Positions 48,564 through 61,258 of a stretch of DNA of 64,000 nt are shown piece after piece (the first letter of the stretch is position 1; each line of letters opens with the position of its first letter). Location of the stretch: positions 3,239,795-3,303,794 of the forward strand of contig OZ026555.1 in the NCBI GenBank assembly GCA_964020155.1, written 5' to 3'. The notes under the pieces were generated by a model that worked only from the letters and a program-made list of their open reading frames with translations, was not told where the DNA came from and made no database searches. The position numbers were made by a program, and so were the translations under genes. Source of the DNA: Chondrilla cf. caribensis (lineage: Eukaryota; Porifera; Demospongiae; Chondrillida; Chondrillidae).

Positions 48564-49227
48564 GAATCATTCTCACTGCTTCTTGAAGGTGATGGTGGCA
48601 GTAAATAGTAGTCCTATTTCCCTAAAACTGCTGTTTGATCCTCTTGGTTTTCATCACTTTGAGGGAAAAGGGGTCAGCAGTTTATGGTAAAGGTAAGACA
48701 GATGATGGTTCCTCATCTCAATCTCATTGGTGTACATATAGGAAAACAGGGTCCTTGCCATTGCATATATATATAGATGTTACGAATGCAATGGCAAACA
48801 GCCCATTGTGATGATCAGATCGGTTGCTGTCTTCCTTCGAGATAGCTAGTAAAGTATAGCATAAAGTAGCGCATTCATGATTCAGTCACTTGTCATTTAA
48901 GGAGAGAATATCCCTCTCCGTTCTGGTGAGCTGGATGTCCCAATCTTCATCCAATTTCGGAGATCAAAGGTCTACTGGCGTTTCGAGACCATCAGTGAAA
49001 AAGTAAGATGTCTCTTGCTACATACTGTACTCATAACTGAAGATGAGATGGAGGCAGTCTCGACGGGCAACGAGGCAGTGCTAGTTCGAAGCGAACCCGA
49101 TCGCGAGGTGGTACGGTCTTACAGACGGAGGGCAAGGCGAGGTGGTCTTCAGAAGGGAAAGTCCCCATTATAACAATGTGCAGCTGTTTTAAATGTTTCC
49201 CTTGCCATTGAAATACGTATAAATTCA

Positions 49228-50926
49228 ATGTTGTTGCCCTTTCCGACAAAGTTTGTGATCCCTCGAGTTTGCCAGTCTATCTCTCGTCTAAGACCAATAG
49301 TACGAAGGTTTTATGTTTCGGCAACATTGATGGCCTGTGGGTCAGGTTCGTCCGGTAGCAAGACAAGAAAGAATCGCCTGGCCCTGGAGAAGTCCCCCTA
49401 CCTACTCCAACATGCCACCAACCCGGTAGAGTGGTACCCATGGGGAGAAGAAGCTATTGAAAAGGCTAAAAGAGAAAACAAGCCTATTTTTCTGTCAGGT
49501 AAGCACATGATATACTGTTACTCTCATCTACAGACGGTCCAACGTACACTCTCTGAGGGATAATTGTAGAAAAGACTGCAGCTGGGTTAACTTGGAGTGG
49601 AGTAAATACGTTTCTCCAGAAATACATTTGAACTGTAGTTATTATGATTATAATGTGATGAGAATTACAGCATTTTGCCTCATTATGAAGGTTTATACAA
49701 CTTGTGTGGTTAACATGCATTCCTTGTTAATGTGTATATACCTCTCAGATACTGTTCATCTGTCCTTGAGGACTATCTAATCTGTCTATTTTCCATGTAC
49801 CCTGCTGAAAGGTGTACAACTATTACATAAATGCAAATACATACCATATACATAATATAAAACACATGTATGCACGCACATACGTACGTATATAGCAAAA
49901 TATCCCAACCAGTTCTAGGGATATAGTAGTACTATCTGTTGAGAAGTTGTATTTGACATGTACATCGTAGTGCATATTGAACTACATTAAAACCTCTCTA
50001 TTACAAACCTCAAAAGTGAGGTATAATCTCTATAATAAGGACAGCATTCTTTGTTCTAGTGTAGTACCATAGCGTATTAAATGACCTCTGAAACAAGGGA
50101 ACTTTTGGAATGAGAGTGTAAAATTGAAGTTCAAAGGTATCCTCCATTGGAGAGGTTCCATTGCAGATGTACTGTAGGCAATGATGCATTGGTGATTTTT
50201 CTGTATTTTTTCATGTGATTCACAGTTGGCTATTCAACTTGTCACTGGTGTCATGTGATGGAGAGAGAGTCTTTTGAGAGTGAAGAAATTGGACGTTTGC
50301 TGAATGAGAGTTTCGTGAGCATTAAAGTGGACCGGGAGGAACGTCCGGATGTTGACAAAGTATACATGACTTTCATACAAGCTACAGAGGGGGGTGGAGG
50401 GTGGCCAATGAGTGTGTTCCTGACACCAGAGTTGAAGCCATTCTTTGGGGGGACCTACTTCCCACCTGGCGACTCCTTTGGAAGACCAGGTTTCGCAACA
50501 GTTTTGAAGTCCCTTTCAAAGCAGGTTTGTCACTGATGACCAATCATATGTAAGAACAATGTCACATATACATACCAGATACCGTCATCTTATATAAAAC
50601 ATACATAGTACACACAATCTTACAATGTAATGTACAATCAATACAGCGTTTGTGTTGATTTGTTCTTCATGTGGCCTTTAGAATCTGGTTTACTGTTACT
50701 TTCTGTTGCGACGTTCTCTGTCCTGTAGTGGAATGTAAATCAAAATAAACTGGCTCTTCAAGGTTCTCATATAATGGACATATTGAAAGAGGGACTGACA
50801 CCATCAAAAGCTATGGCTAATGACCTGCCAGATCCCAAATGCATAATGGAGGCCTGTTCAACACTTGTGTCAAGATTTGATAAAGAATATGGTGGATTTG
50901 GATCTGCTCCTAAATTTCCTCAGCCT

Positions 50927-50995
<69 letters not shown>

Positions 50996-51277
50996 ATGAC
51001 ACTGTGTGTGTGTGCATGTTTGTGCGCAAGTGTGTTTGTGTGTGCATACGTGTGTGTATGTATGTTTTAGTGTCTATCAAAGATCCCAGGAACTTGATTT
51101 CTGTCTTGATATGCAGCTATACTGAATTGCCTACTTCATTTCCACCTACACAATAAGACGGACTCCCTTTCCGATGAGGCCCTCCAAGCTGCTCTTCACA
51201 CACTAAGAGCCATGGCCAAAGGAGGAATGCACGATCATATTGGACAGGTACTTTTGTCCTATTCAGTGGATGTGTGC

Positions 51278-51327
<50 letters not shown>

Positions 51328-53610
51328 GGTTATACAGTCCATGTAGTGAGAGCATCATCATTATATCTATCATTGTCATTTCCTGTCACGTGTGTCTAAT
51401 ATCATGTCTCCTCATACCTACCTATGTAGGGGTTTCACCGTTATTCAACTGACAGATTTTGGCATGTTCCTCATTTCGAAAAGATGTTGTATGATCAAGG
51501 ACAACTTGTGGCCTCTTACGCTATTGCTTATCAGGTGTGTATGTATGCATGTGTGTATATGTGGTGTGTATTACTACAGTGGAACCTCTCTATAAAGGAC
51601 AAATTGAGACCAGTTAATTTGTCCACTGTAGAGAGGTTGTCCACTCTTCAGAGGTGAAAAATGTATTAGCACTATAGGAAAGTCTATTACTGGTGTCTTA
51701 CGGAGTGTCCTTTGTAGGGAGGTAATTTCTATGGTGTCCTTCATTGGGAGAGTCCTTTAATAGAGGTTACACTGTATTGCCAATCTTGTGTGTATGTATG
51801 CATGTGTGTATATGTGGTGTGTAGTACTATTGTTTATCTGGTGTGTATGTATGCGTGTATATGTTGTGTATGTGCTGGTGTTTGTTGCTCATTTGATGAG
51901 CATAATAATATTGTACATAATTGTTCTTAAAACAGTGTGATGTATTTTCTCTTAATATCATCAAACCCAAAGACAAATTCTTCCGGCACAGATGTTAGCA
52001 TGAATGCGAATAGGAGACCCCTCGGTGTTTGTGTTCAGTCGGGGTTCTGTATCACATCACAGTATTTTCTTCGACTGATCCATACATTGCTACATTATTC
52101 CAACATGTTATTGTTAGTTGGTGAGTAGTCGTGTAGAGAGGGTATTAGGGACAGTTGGGTGAGTAGTAGTCCCGGCCATTAACTTCTTGCAGCTTAGCTG
52201 TTTATTTGATTTCCCGTCGACAGTAATACCATGTCCAATAACAGGGGATTTGACCAGTGGTAGACACACAACTACAGCTGTTTATAGTGTCTATGAGTAT
52301 AGAAGTACTTCCCAATCTACACTGGCCTTGTTGAAAATTACCCAGTGTTTTGTGGACTGTGTCATGCCAAAACTTACGATTGCATTGGCAGTCCATTTCC
52401 ATGTGGAACAGAAAGCACCAAGCCGAAGAGAATCTTGTTTGTTGGCACAGTCGCCGTGGAGGTAATGAGAAAGCTCCCGTTTTGCCTGGTCCGTGATAAA
52501 TGGGAGGTCATTATCATGGGTCAACACTCCACAGATATAAAATGCATGAACTAACAATTTCTGGCTTATGTGCTGGACTTCGTCTACCAGAGACCATAAA
52601 GTACCATGATATAATATTGTAAATGCCTCTATCATAGAGGTATCCAGATAGATATAATAATGGATTTATGGTACAGTTGGAGATTTAGGTTTGAACGTAC
52701 CAAGGCTGGTGTGTCGACGGTTGCAATTTCTTTTGGCGATGACTGCTCATTTCCCCCGCCGCTCCATCCGTCCATGTAACAATGCCGACGTCTTCATCAG
52801 TTACTGATGAAGACGTCGGCTGAGTACCTTCCTCAGTCATCTCTGCTCGACTGTCCTTGCTCCGCTCCCGAATCCTTCGGCATAACTCTCGACGGGAAAC
52901 CCAGCCTAAACTCCTACGGTAGCGAAGAATGGTATTCCGTGAAAGACTGTGTCCTCGAGTACTCAGTGTCGTCTTCAATTCGATAGCAGTAGTCTCTTTG
53001 TTCCTTTTCATCTCCTCCTCGATTATCTCTTTGATTTCTTCAGTTAGTTTCGTACGCCTTCCCGGGCCTGCCCTTCTGGCAATGGTCGCTCTTTCGGCGT
53101 ATCTCTTTAAAAACTTGTGAACACCAACCCTTGTAGTACGAATACCTTCCTTCTCCAGTTTTTCTTTAATTGAGGGCGCTTTCAGGCCAAAAGAATGCCA
53201 AAAGAGGATGCGTTGCTTTTGAAATTCCGTATACACCATCGCTGTATGCCTCGGTCGCTCACAGTCAAACCTGCTTGTCAAGTCTTCGTCGAGAAATCTA
53301 CTATACAGTCGTCTACGCACGCACGTCCGTACTGTAATTTTTGTAGCTCGGGTCGTATGAGCAACTTGGTTGGCTTCATTCAATGGCGTTGTTTGTTAAC
53401 ACTTCTACTATACTCACGCGTCGAGTTATCAGGATGGCTTAAAAACTGTCATTTTCACTCTTAAATTATTATAGCACGGGTCAGCAACGTGTGAAAGTCC
53501 TTCCAAAATCCTTCTATTGTGATAAACGTTCTGCAAATGGATTTTGGTACTATTTAGAGGTGTACAGGATATTTCAGGGGGGAGGCTGGGACTGATAACA
53601 TAATATCACA

Positions 53611-53651
<41 letters not shown>

Positions 53652-54112
53652 CAACATAAAATGGTGTACCTACTACAGAAGTTTCTGCAATTCACACGTT
53701 TCTGATAGAGTGGTTCCACTGTACGTATCACCTCGTTGAACCTCGTTTTATAACATTATAGTGTATGTATTATTGTTTTATAGCAATATAATGTGTTAGT
53801 TGTCTGTACTTCTGGTAACGTGTACATTGTAGCCTTGATCAAGGAGATTCCTAGTACCTTGTAGAATATGTTTGTTGTAATCAAGATGATCATAGTTACT
53901 CTGGAGTACAAATGTACAGGTGTACAGTTTTGCTCTTCTCAATGTGAAAAACATGTGTTTACTAATTGAAGAATAGTTAGAAGTGCTCCAGAGGTTACAA
54001 AATATTGAACCACGTTAGGATCCATTATTGTGTTAGGAAGAATTATGACTGATTTACACAGCATTAATATGGAATCATGAGAACTTACATCTTCCATGCA
54101 TAAGTATTCTTT

Positions 54113-54159
<47 letters not shown>

Positions 54160-57100
54160 TGTGTGTGTGCGTGTGTGTGTGTGTGTACATGTGCATGTGT
54201 GTGTGCACGTTTCCATGTCTGTGTATGTGTGTGCGTGCATGCGTACGTGTGTGTGTTTGCTTGTACTAAATTTATTCAAATGACAGGTATGAATAATTTT
54301 ATTGTTAATTGCATTACCATATTATGCAGATTAGTGGAGATGTCTTTTTCAAGGAAGTTGTGGATGACATAATACTCTATGTCTCAAGGGATCTTGGCGA
54401 TAAGGTAAAGTAAAAGTGATTTGAATCTATACATACTCCAATGTTTTGTGGTAATTGTAGGTTTATGTATAGAACTGTTATGTTTGTATGTAGCCATGAA
54501 TGCAGGTAAGTTGGTGTAGTTTTGTGAGAAATGCTATTGTTATCTTATTGCGTTATCGTATGTAATTACCTCCTCATCCCATTTTATGCAAACTGGATGA
54601 TGAGAATGTTTCATGTTACCACTGCTGATGATGAAAAATTACACATTTTGATCAAAAAATTTCATGCTAGAGTTGATAGCAGATGAAGGACAACATTTTG
54701 TATTTTGTATCTTTCAATTCGCACAGGATGGAGGATTTTACTCTGCTGAAGATGCTGACTCATTCCCTAAACTTGGAGATAAGCACAAGAAAGAAGGCGC
54801 TTTTTGTGTGTGGGAAGAAAGAGACCTGAGGAATCTACTTGCAGAGAGATTACCTGGCCAACCTGATGTGACAGTTGCTGATGTCTTCATTCACCACTTT
54901 GGTGTAAAGCCTAAAGGCAACGCTAGCCCTAGCCAGGTGTGTATGCAGTGCAGCACTGATATGACAGCCAAAATTCCTATCTGAACTATGTTGTGACAGA
55001 ATTCAGTTACAACACAGTTTTTTTTTGACTTCATTTATAGTGACCTTCCTACGCAGGGGTTGCTGTTTTTGTATGTTGAGTTATCAGTCATAGTACTTCG
55101 TTTGGCATCTACCATAGGACCCACATGGTGAACTTACCGGGCAGAATATTCTCATTGTGCGAGGATCAATTGAACAGACAGCAAAGAAGTTCAATATGAG
55201 TACTGACGAGGTTAAGGCTGTGTTCAAGAAGGCGTACAAAATACTACTGGAGGAGAGAGCAAAGAGGCCAAAACCACACAGGGACGATAAGATACTGACA
55301 GGATGGAATGGTGCGAATTGCTACCTTGTACAGTAGTACATGCTGTGTCTCATTAGGTTGAAATCAGGATCAATTTACTGAACTGTCAGATCAATCCTGC
55401 CTTTTCCCGACCCCACCACTGCCATTGTGACTATTTGGGTATGATAATGAAGCAGTCTGGGTATTAAGCATGCAGTCCTCTTGTGTAAGTATGTAAGCAT
55501 AACATATTTATAGCTTTTACAAGTAAAGGATAATATTGTACAATAGAAATACACTTGACATACACGTGTATATACTTTGACCTATTATTCTTTAAAATCA
55601 CAGGTGCTGGTACTTGCCATAAATTAATATTTCAAACATTTCAATTGTTGGTGTTTTTAAACCACCACTGTTTTCTACCAACTGTGGTTGTGCTCAATAA
55701 ATTTGTCAATCAGACATTTCCTTACACAAAGTTGAACCTCTACAGTGTCAACATTAGGTATACTCATTGGTATGCTATCTGCTAGTACCTGAGCTCTTCT
55801 ATTCAGGTTTGATGATCGCGGGCTTAGCAGTGGCAGCTAGGGTATTGGGCAATGAGGAATATGTCAAGATGGCTGAAAAGTCTGCACGATTCGTCCTCTC
55901 CAACCTCTACAACCCTGACAAGGGAGTCCTCATGAGGAACGCATACAGAGACACTGAAGGGTTTGTTGCCATCCACATATGTACATCTTCACTTTGTGTG
56001 TGATCATTCTACTGTAGAGCCTTATTTGATACAGTAGCTTTATTGTCATCTTTTTTGAAGACTTTTGTCCGTGGGGACAGTGGAAGGGTTTGCAGATGAT
56101 TACTCATTCTTCATTTCTGGCTTGCTGGAGTTATTCCACGTTACTCAAGATCCTCACTGGGTGGAGGTTGCCGATCGATTGATGAAAAAGCAGATCGAGC
56201 TGTTCTGGGATGATAGGAATGGTGGGTTTTACAGCAGTTCTGGAACGGATCCATCAGTTTTACTGAGAATGAGGGAAGGTATGTTGTTCACTTATATACT
56301 TGTATGTGTGTATCACATGTACATAAGTACGTACCAGTGATGATACCGGGAAGATTGATCAATACATTGATTAATCACAGGGAGTAAATAAGTCAGTATA
56401 CTAGGAAATCACCCCCACCTTATTATCCACAACTTCCACTCAGTGTACTTGATTTTCAACCTTGAGATTATCTGAAATATGGAGAGGTACAATCAACACT
56501 CATAATCAAGTTTGTTTATTGACTGTTTGACCTAACAACTGTTGAGTGGCTTCCCCCATCCACTTCGGTGATTAATTGATTTTAAATCCAATTACCAGTA
56601 CTAATGTGTAAATATATTGTATGATGTATATCCACAATTATAGCATATACTGTATGTTTGTACATTTGTTCAGATCAAGATGGTGCAGAACCAAGTCCCA
56701 ATTCCATTTCTGCCCATAATCTACTGAGATTGGGAACTTTGTTGGATTCTGAAGACTATCGCTCCAAAGCAAAAGCAACGTTTTTGGCTTTTAAGGAGAT
56801 GTTGGACAAGTTCCCAGTGGCCTTGACACAAATGCTTGTAGCGTACCAGGACTTCCTGAAACCACCACCAGAGGTAATCAACTGAACTACATGTATGTAG
56901 TGCTGGTTGAGTGATCTACATGTATGCTACTACTGCATACGTGTTATTGTTACTGCATCGAATGAGTGTGAACACAGTGCTGATACAGTGGGCACAACTT
57001 CACATAAGTACATTATTTTTCCATAGGTGACCACACTAGACAGGTTCCACTGTATATGAGGTCCCATAGGTGACTACATTAGACAGGTTCCACTGTACAT

Positions 57101-57568
57101 GAGGTCCCATAGGTGACTACATTAGACAGGTTCCACTGTACATGAGGTCCCATAGGTGACCACATCAGACAGGTTCCACTGTACACATAGGAGGCAACTC
57201 TAGAAAATTGTAATTAATTACTGTCACTTCCATCCACATCATCATAATGTGTGCTATTCTATCCTACTGATCAAACTACAATAATGCTCCAACGTGCTCC
57301 TTCGATACAGATTGTGCTGTGCGGTGACAAGGAGACATCTGACATGAAAGCCATGATAGCCTGTGTGAACAGGAGCAGTTTGCCATCTCGGGTTCTGATA
57401 GTTCATGACGGCAGCGACAACTGTATTGTGAACGCATTGGACGTGTTGAAGACAATGCAGCCGGTTCATGGGAAGGTGACGGCATTTGTTTGCAGGAACT
57501 ACTCCTGTTCTCTCCCTGTATCTTCGGTGGAAGAATTGGAGAAATCATTGAACATTATCAGTAATTGA
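49228..57568 (+). CDS. SPATA20: SPATA20-like thioredoxin-domain protein, 12 exons
   Basis: Exons 49228-49498, 50226-50524, 50729-50927, 51117-51247, 51430-51534, 54330-54404, 54727-54936, 55118-55310, 55807-55960, 56061-56278, 56674-56873 and 57311-57568 join in phase to 770 residues (human SPATA20 about 786). The first 35 residues are arginine-rich and without acidic residues ([17 protein letters not shown]), like a mitochondrial presequence. The conserved core starts [20 protein letters not shown] thioredoxin-like domain (DUF255) carries CHWC at about 96-99 and the [10 protein letters not shown] motif. An alpha-barrel part follows, with [12 protein letters not shown] and DGAEPSPNS. The biochemical function of this ancient family (bacterial YyaL relatives) is uncertain. 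Intron 5, of 2.8 kb, holds a Tc1-like fragment and a MITE. Confidence 0.93.
50930..50995. repeat. (GT)n microsatellite starting at the SPATA20 exon 3 donor
   Basis: The donor GTATGTGTG at 50928 runs directly into about 65 bp of GT repeats. Confidence 0.95.
51281..51324. repeat. (GT)n microsatellite in SPATA20 intron 4
   Basis: About 22 GT units, some 30 bp after the exon 4 donor. Confidence 0.95.
51577..51774. mobile_element. Small inverted-repeat element, pogo/Tigger-like
   Basis: 198 bp with ends CAGTGGAACCTCTCTATAAA and, inverted, CAGTGTAACCTCTATTAAAG, flanked by TA. It lies in SPATA20 intron 5. Similar degraded pieces occur near 50000-50165 and 57030-57180. Confidence 0.75.
52685..53383 (-). 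pseudogene. Tc1/mariner-like transposase, N-terminal DNA-binding part only
   Basis: A 232-residue frame whose first two thirds look like the paired-type helix-turn-helix of Tc1-like transposases ([20 protein letters not shown], then [10 protein letters not shown], then [17 protein letters not shown]). The expected DDE catalytic domain is absent. The frame instead runs through a perfect hairpin at 52784-52820 and stops. No matching inverted ends were found around it. It sits inside SPATA20 intron 5 in the opposite direction. I treat it as a dead fragment, although an open frame of this size suggests it is fairly young. Confidence 0.75.
52784..52820. repeat. 37-bp perfect hairpin (18-bp arms, 1-base loop)
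   Basis: GCCGACGTCTTCATCAGT, one base, then its exact reverse complement. It lies inside the Tc1-like frame near the point where similarity to transposases is lost. Confidence 0.9.
54116..54200. repeat. (GT)n microsatellite in SPATA20 intron 5
   Basis: GT repeats with T, GC and AC interruptions. A CA tract (53611-53649) lies about 470 bp upstream in the same intron. Confidence 0.9.
57023..57185. repeat. Tandem repeat, about 55-bp unit, in the last SPATA20 intron
   Basis: Three near-identical units of the type CATAGGTGACTACATTAGAC...GTTCCACTGTA(C/T)ATGAGGTC. The GGTTCCACTGTA part resembles the end of the pogo/Tigger-like elements, so a MITE end was probably amplified. Confidence 0.85.
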
Positions 57569-57955
57569 ACATGTGATGGTTAAATATAGTTCTGTTTTCT
57601 ACATAAAATAGTAATGCCTCAGCTTTAACATTGAATTTCAATATGAGGATATCCCGATGAAATTAATTTTCAAAATAGTATTATATATGTTAATGGACAT
57701 TTGTATAATTATTATAAAGCAATGTCCATTAACACACTATGATATTAATCAGCTGCATATGTATTCACATGATGTAATATATATATTTGAATAATCGATG
57801 AATGTGGTGTGTTTCACCTATTTATTATAATAGATACAAGCATGTGTCATACGTAATGCATATATATACTAGGGTTTAGTCACACATTTTGTCACTATTA
57901 TATCATAATAATAGCTACTTAGCTGGTTATGTGTATGTATGTATAATGTGTGTGT

Positions 57956-58024
<69 letters not shown>

Positions 58025-58504
58025 TGTGTAGGCAAGGTCTGCATGCATATTAATTTTCTACATTTACATGCAGTCCTATACAATATAATATATAATAGGT
58101 TTGTGTAGCACACAACTGCATGTACGTAAAGGGCTATGGGATTGGATTCACGTACATGAGCTGCATTGAAGGTGCATGCATGTGTTGAGTACGTACAACG
58201 TGATCTGTTCAGCTCAGGATTTGATCCATGACTCTTGATCATCATGATGATGATGGTGATGGTGATGGTGATATTATGCACAGTGCAGGCAGTGTATACC
58301 TATAATATAGGATCCACTTCGAAATTCTCCATAATACATAGACATGCCTTCATTACATTTTTGTTTTTAGGCCTAGATCGATTTAGTTGTTTTATTCTGT
58401 AATCAATCATATCATGCATTACTTTATATACTTCTGGTCCGCTTACGTATAGGTCCTATTATAAAATCTACGTAAGTATATAGCTCTTTATAAGGAAAAC
58501 AGCA
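57569..58504. other. Spacer between SPATA20 and RTK-C
   Basis: AT-rich 3' flank of SPATA20, a GT microsatellite (57959-58030), a short GATGAT/GTGATG repeat near 58245, and a TATAAAA sequence at about 58460 that could serve RTK-C. No gene seen. Confidence 0.6.
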
Positions 58505-61202
58505 ATGGCTGTCGGAGCGTCAATCTGGAACGTTTTCTTAGTACTAGCTAGTTTCGTTAGCTTCTTCGTCAAAGGTCAGATCGTCAGTCAGGAATTCGGT
58601 ACGTGTTATAAAGAGAGCGTGGGACATGTCTATTTCCCCAGCTTTTCCATCCATTGCCCCTGCAGCTAGATATTATATACCGTGTTAACGTTATACCCAG
58701 CTGTATTCCCTGTAGTTGGAGGATTCCCTGTTGTTCCTAGCTGTATTCCTTGTTGATATTGTCCCTAGCTGTATTCCTTGTTGATGTCGTCCCTAGCTGT
58801 ATTCCCTGTTGTTCCTAGCTGTATTCCTTGTTGATGTCGTCCCTAGCTGTATTCCCGGTTGATATTGTCCCTAGCTGTATTCCCTGTTGATGTTGTCCCT
58901 AGCTGTATTCCCGGTTATCCCTAGCTGTATTCCTTGTCGTCCCTAGCTGTATTCCCTGTTGATGTTGTCCCTAGCTGTATTCCCGGTTATCCCTAGCTGT
59001 ATTCCCTGTTGTTCCTAGCTGTATTCCTTGTTGATGTCGTCCCTAGCTGTATTCCCGGTTGATATTGTCCCTAGCTGTATTCCTTGTTGTTCCTAGCTGT
59101 ATTCCCTGTCGTCCCTAGCTGTATTCCCGGTTGATATTGTCCCTAGCTGTATTCCCGGTTGATATTGTCCTTAGCTGTACAGTATCCCCTGTTGTCCCTA
59201 GCTGTATCCCCTGTTGTCCCTAGCTGTATCCCCTGTTGCCCCTAGCTGTACTGTCTGTTATATCTACTTAGCTGCTACAAGAACTTCATTATAGGATATG
59301 GAATACTGAGGTGCTACATGTAAGACTAGGTATAGTACTTGCACGTGTGTAGGTACTTGGCTGGTTTGCCAGGTATAGATGGGAGGTGGGTAGCTGGTCA
59401 ATGAATGGTGCTTGGTGGGTAGTTGGTCAGTGAGTGGTGCCTGGTGGGTAGCTGGTCAATGAATGGTGCCTGGTGGGTAGCTGGTCAATGAATGGTGCCT
59501 GGTGTGTAGCTGGTCAGTGAGTGGTGCCTGGTGGGTAGTTGTTATAGTCAATAGGTACAATGCCATCTGTTGGTGGCTCCAATTTTAATACAAAGAAATT
59601 ATAAATGGTCCATCCACTTTGAATATACATTGTGTCTTGGTTGAATGGAGCTAACAACACAAAGTCAATGATCTTTCTTTGGACAGACTATGCCTGTCAA
59701 TTTGTTCCATCAATGACAATTCCAAGTTTCAGCGTTTTGCCCACTTGGGCTTCTTCAGGAACACTACAAAACTAATGTGATGATGTTACATTAGTTTTGT
59801 AATGTTCCTAAAGAATCCTAAGTGGACGAAACAGTGAAACTTGGAATTATTGGTGAAACAAATTGATCTGTTCAAAGAAAGATTATCGACTTCAAATTGT
59901 TCCAGCATGTTGGATAATTTCTACCACAGCTAACAATATGCTCTAGAGGTTGGTCTGATAGTATACTGTAGATGTCATTTCTCCACTATAAGACAAGACA
60001 CTCCTGCACACTCAGATACATTAGGTACGCAGATTAATCTAGCTTCCCCTGTATTTCCACACATCCATGTATGTAGGTATCTTGTTGCATACTGGTTACA
60101 CCCCAATCACCCTTTACCTCAGATTTGCGCCGTTATTACTATGTTCTGTTGCCGTGCAATAATACCACTGGCAGGATGCCAGCAAGCACTGAAGATTGCA
60201 TCAGCTACTTTAACAGCACCAATCCTTTCCTGGCGGACACGTTGGCAAGAAGTGGGAATGCTTTGGGATCTTTATCGTTTGATATCGTCTTTACTGGTAG
60301 CTATACTATAAGTGTGGGAGGGGCTTCGGGTGGGCGTGGCGTGTGTTCTCGTTCACCAGGAAGAGGGTACATGTTCACAGTGACAGGTTTCCCTTTGACC
60401 AAAGGAAACAGAGTAACAGTCAGAGTGGGTCAGTCCGGTACATCAGCGTGTGACACTAACCCCAGTCATTCCGCATGTTTACTCAAAGATGGTGACCCCA
60501 GGTTGGGGACTGAATGTGAAATGCTTAAAGCAGACTCCACATTTGTTAACGATGGAGGTGGTGGAGGGGGCGGATTTTCAGATTTTTTATTTCAGTTCAC
60601 GCCGTCGATATTTTTCCTATTGACTGCGGCAGGAGGTGGTGGTGCCCCTGCATTTGATGGTCCTCGATCTGGTCGAAATGAATCAGATGCTTTGGAAATA
60701 TTGCTCAATTTTACTAGTCCGTCATTGAATGGTGAGGGGAGTATGGGCATATCCCCCGGGGCTGGAGGAGGAAGCGAAGCTGCTTCTTCCAGCAGGAGAC
60801 AAGATGGCAACTTTCAACTGGACTTACCACTTCGGGATTTGGGCGGGCAGGACTGTTTGCTGGACGAAACTCCGTCAGTCTTTCCTGAAACTGTGGGAGG
60901 GTTTGGAAGTGGAGGTGGTGGGTGTGGCAATGGGGGAGGGGGAGGAGGCTATCAGGGAGGGTCTGTAGTATTTCACGGTAATACAGCAGCTGGAAGAGGG
61001 GGTATTTCAATTGCTAATTTTGAATTTGGAGAGTTGACCAACAAATCATTCAACGATGGGGATGGGTTTGTTACTTTATTTTTCGAAACTTGTGAATGTT
61101 CAGGAAATTGTTTACCAAATTTCAATCGCATGGTTTTCCGCTGTCAGTGTCCAAATGGTACCTTGTTATCTGAAGATGGTAAAGATTGCATTACAGGTGT
61201 GT

Positions 61203-61258
<56 letters not shown>

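Larger units (their letters stand above)
47281..49227. other. Intergenic region upstream of SPATA20
   Basis: It holds a TCTA repeat (near 47730), a long GT microsatellite (48217-48395) and a PHD-finger fragment (48459-48563, -). Short exon-like stretches near 47810-47930 and 48900-49005 (GENIPLRSGELDVPIF in one frame) are not recognisable. The 150 bp before SPATA20 include GC-richer sequence, consistent with a promoter. Confidence 0.5.

Noticed and set aside
52187..52635. Overlapping plus and minus frames in SPATA20 intron 5 as the missing Tc1 catalytic domain
   Set aside because: Neither strand shows the expected DDE-region motifs, and the frames shadow each other.
58694..59262. CRISPR-like repeat and spacer pattern
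   Set aside because: The linkers are themselves repeated and very short, and the array lies in an intron of an animal gene; it is a minisatellite.
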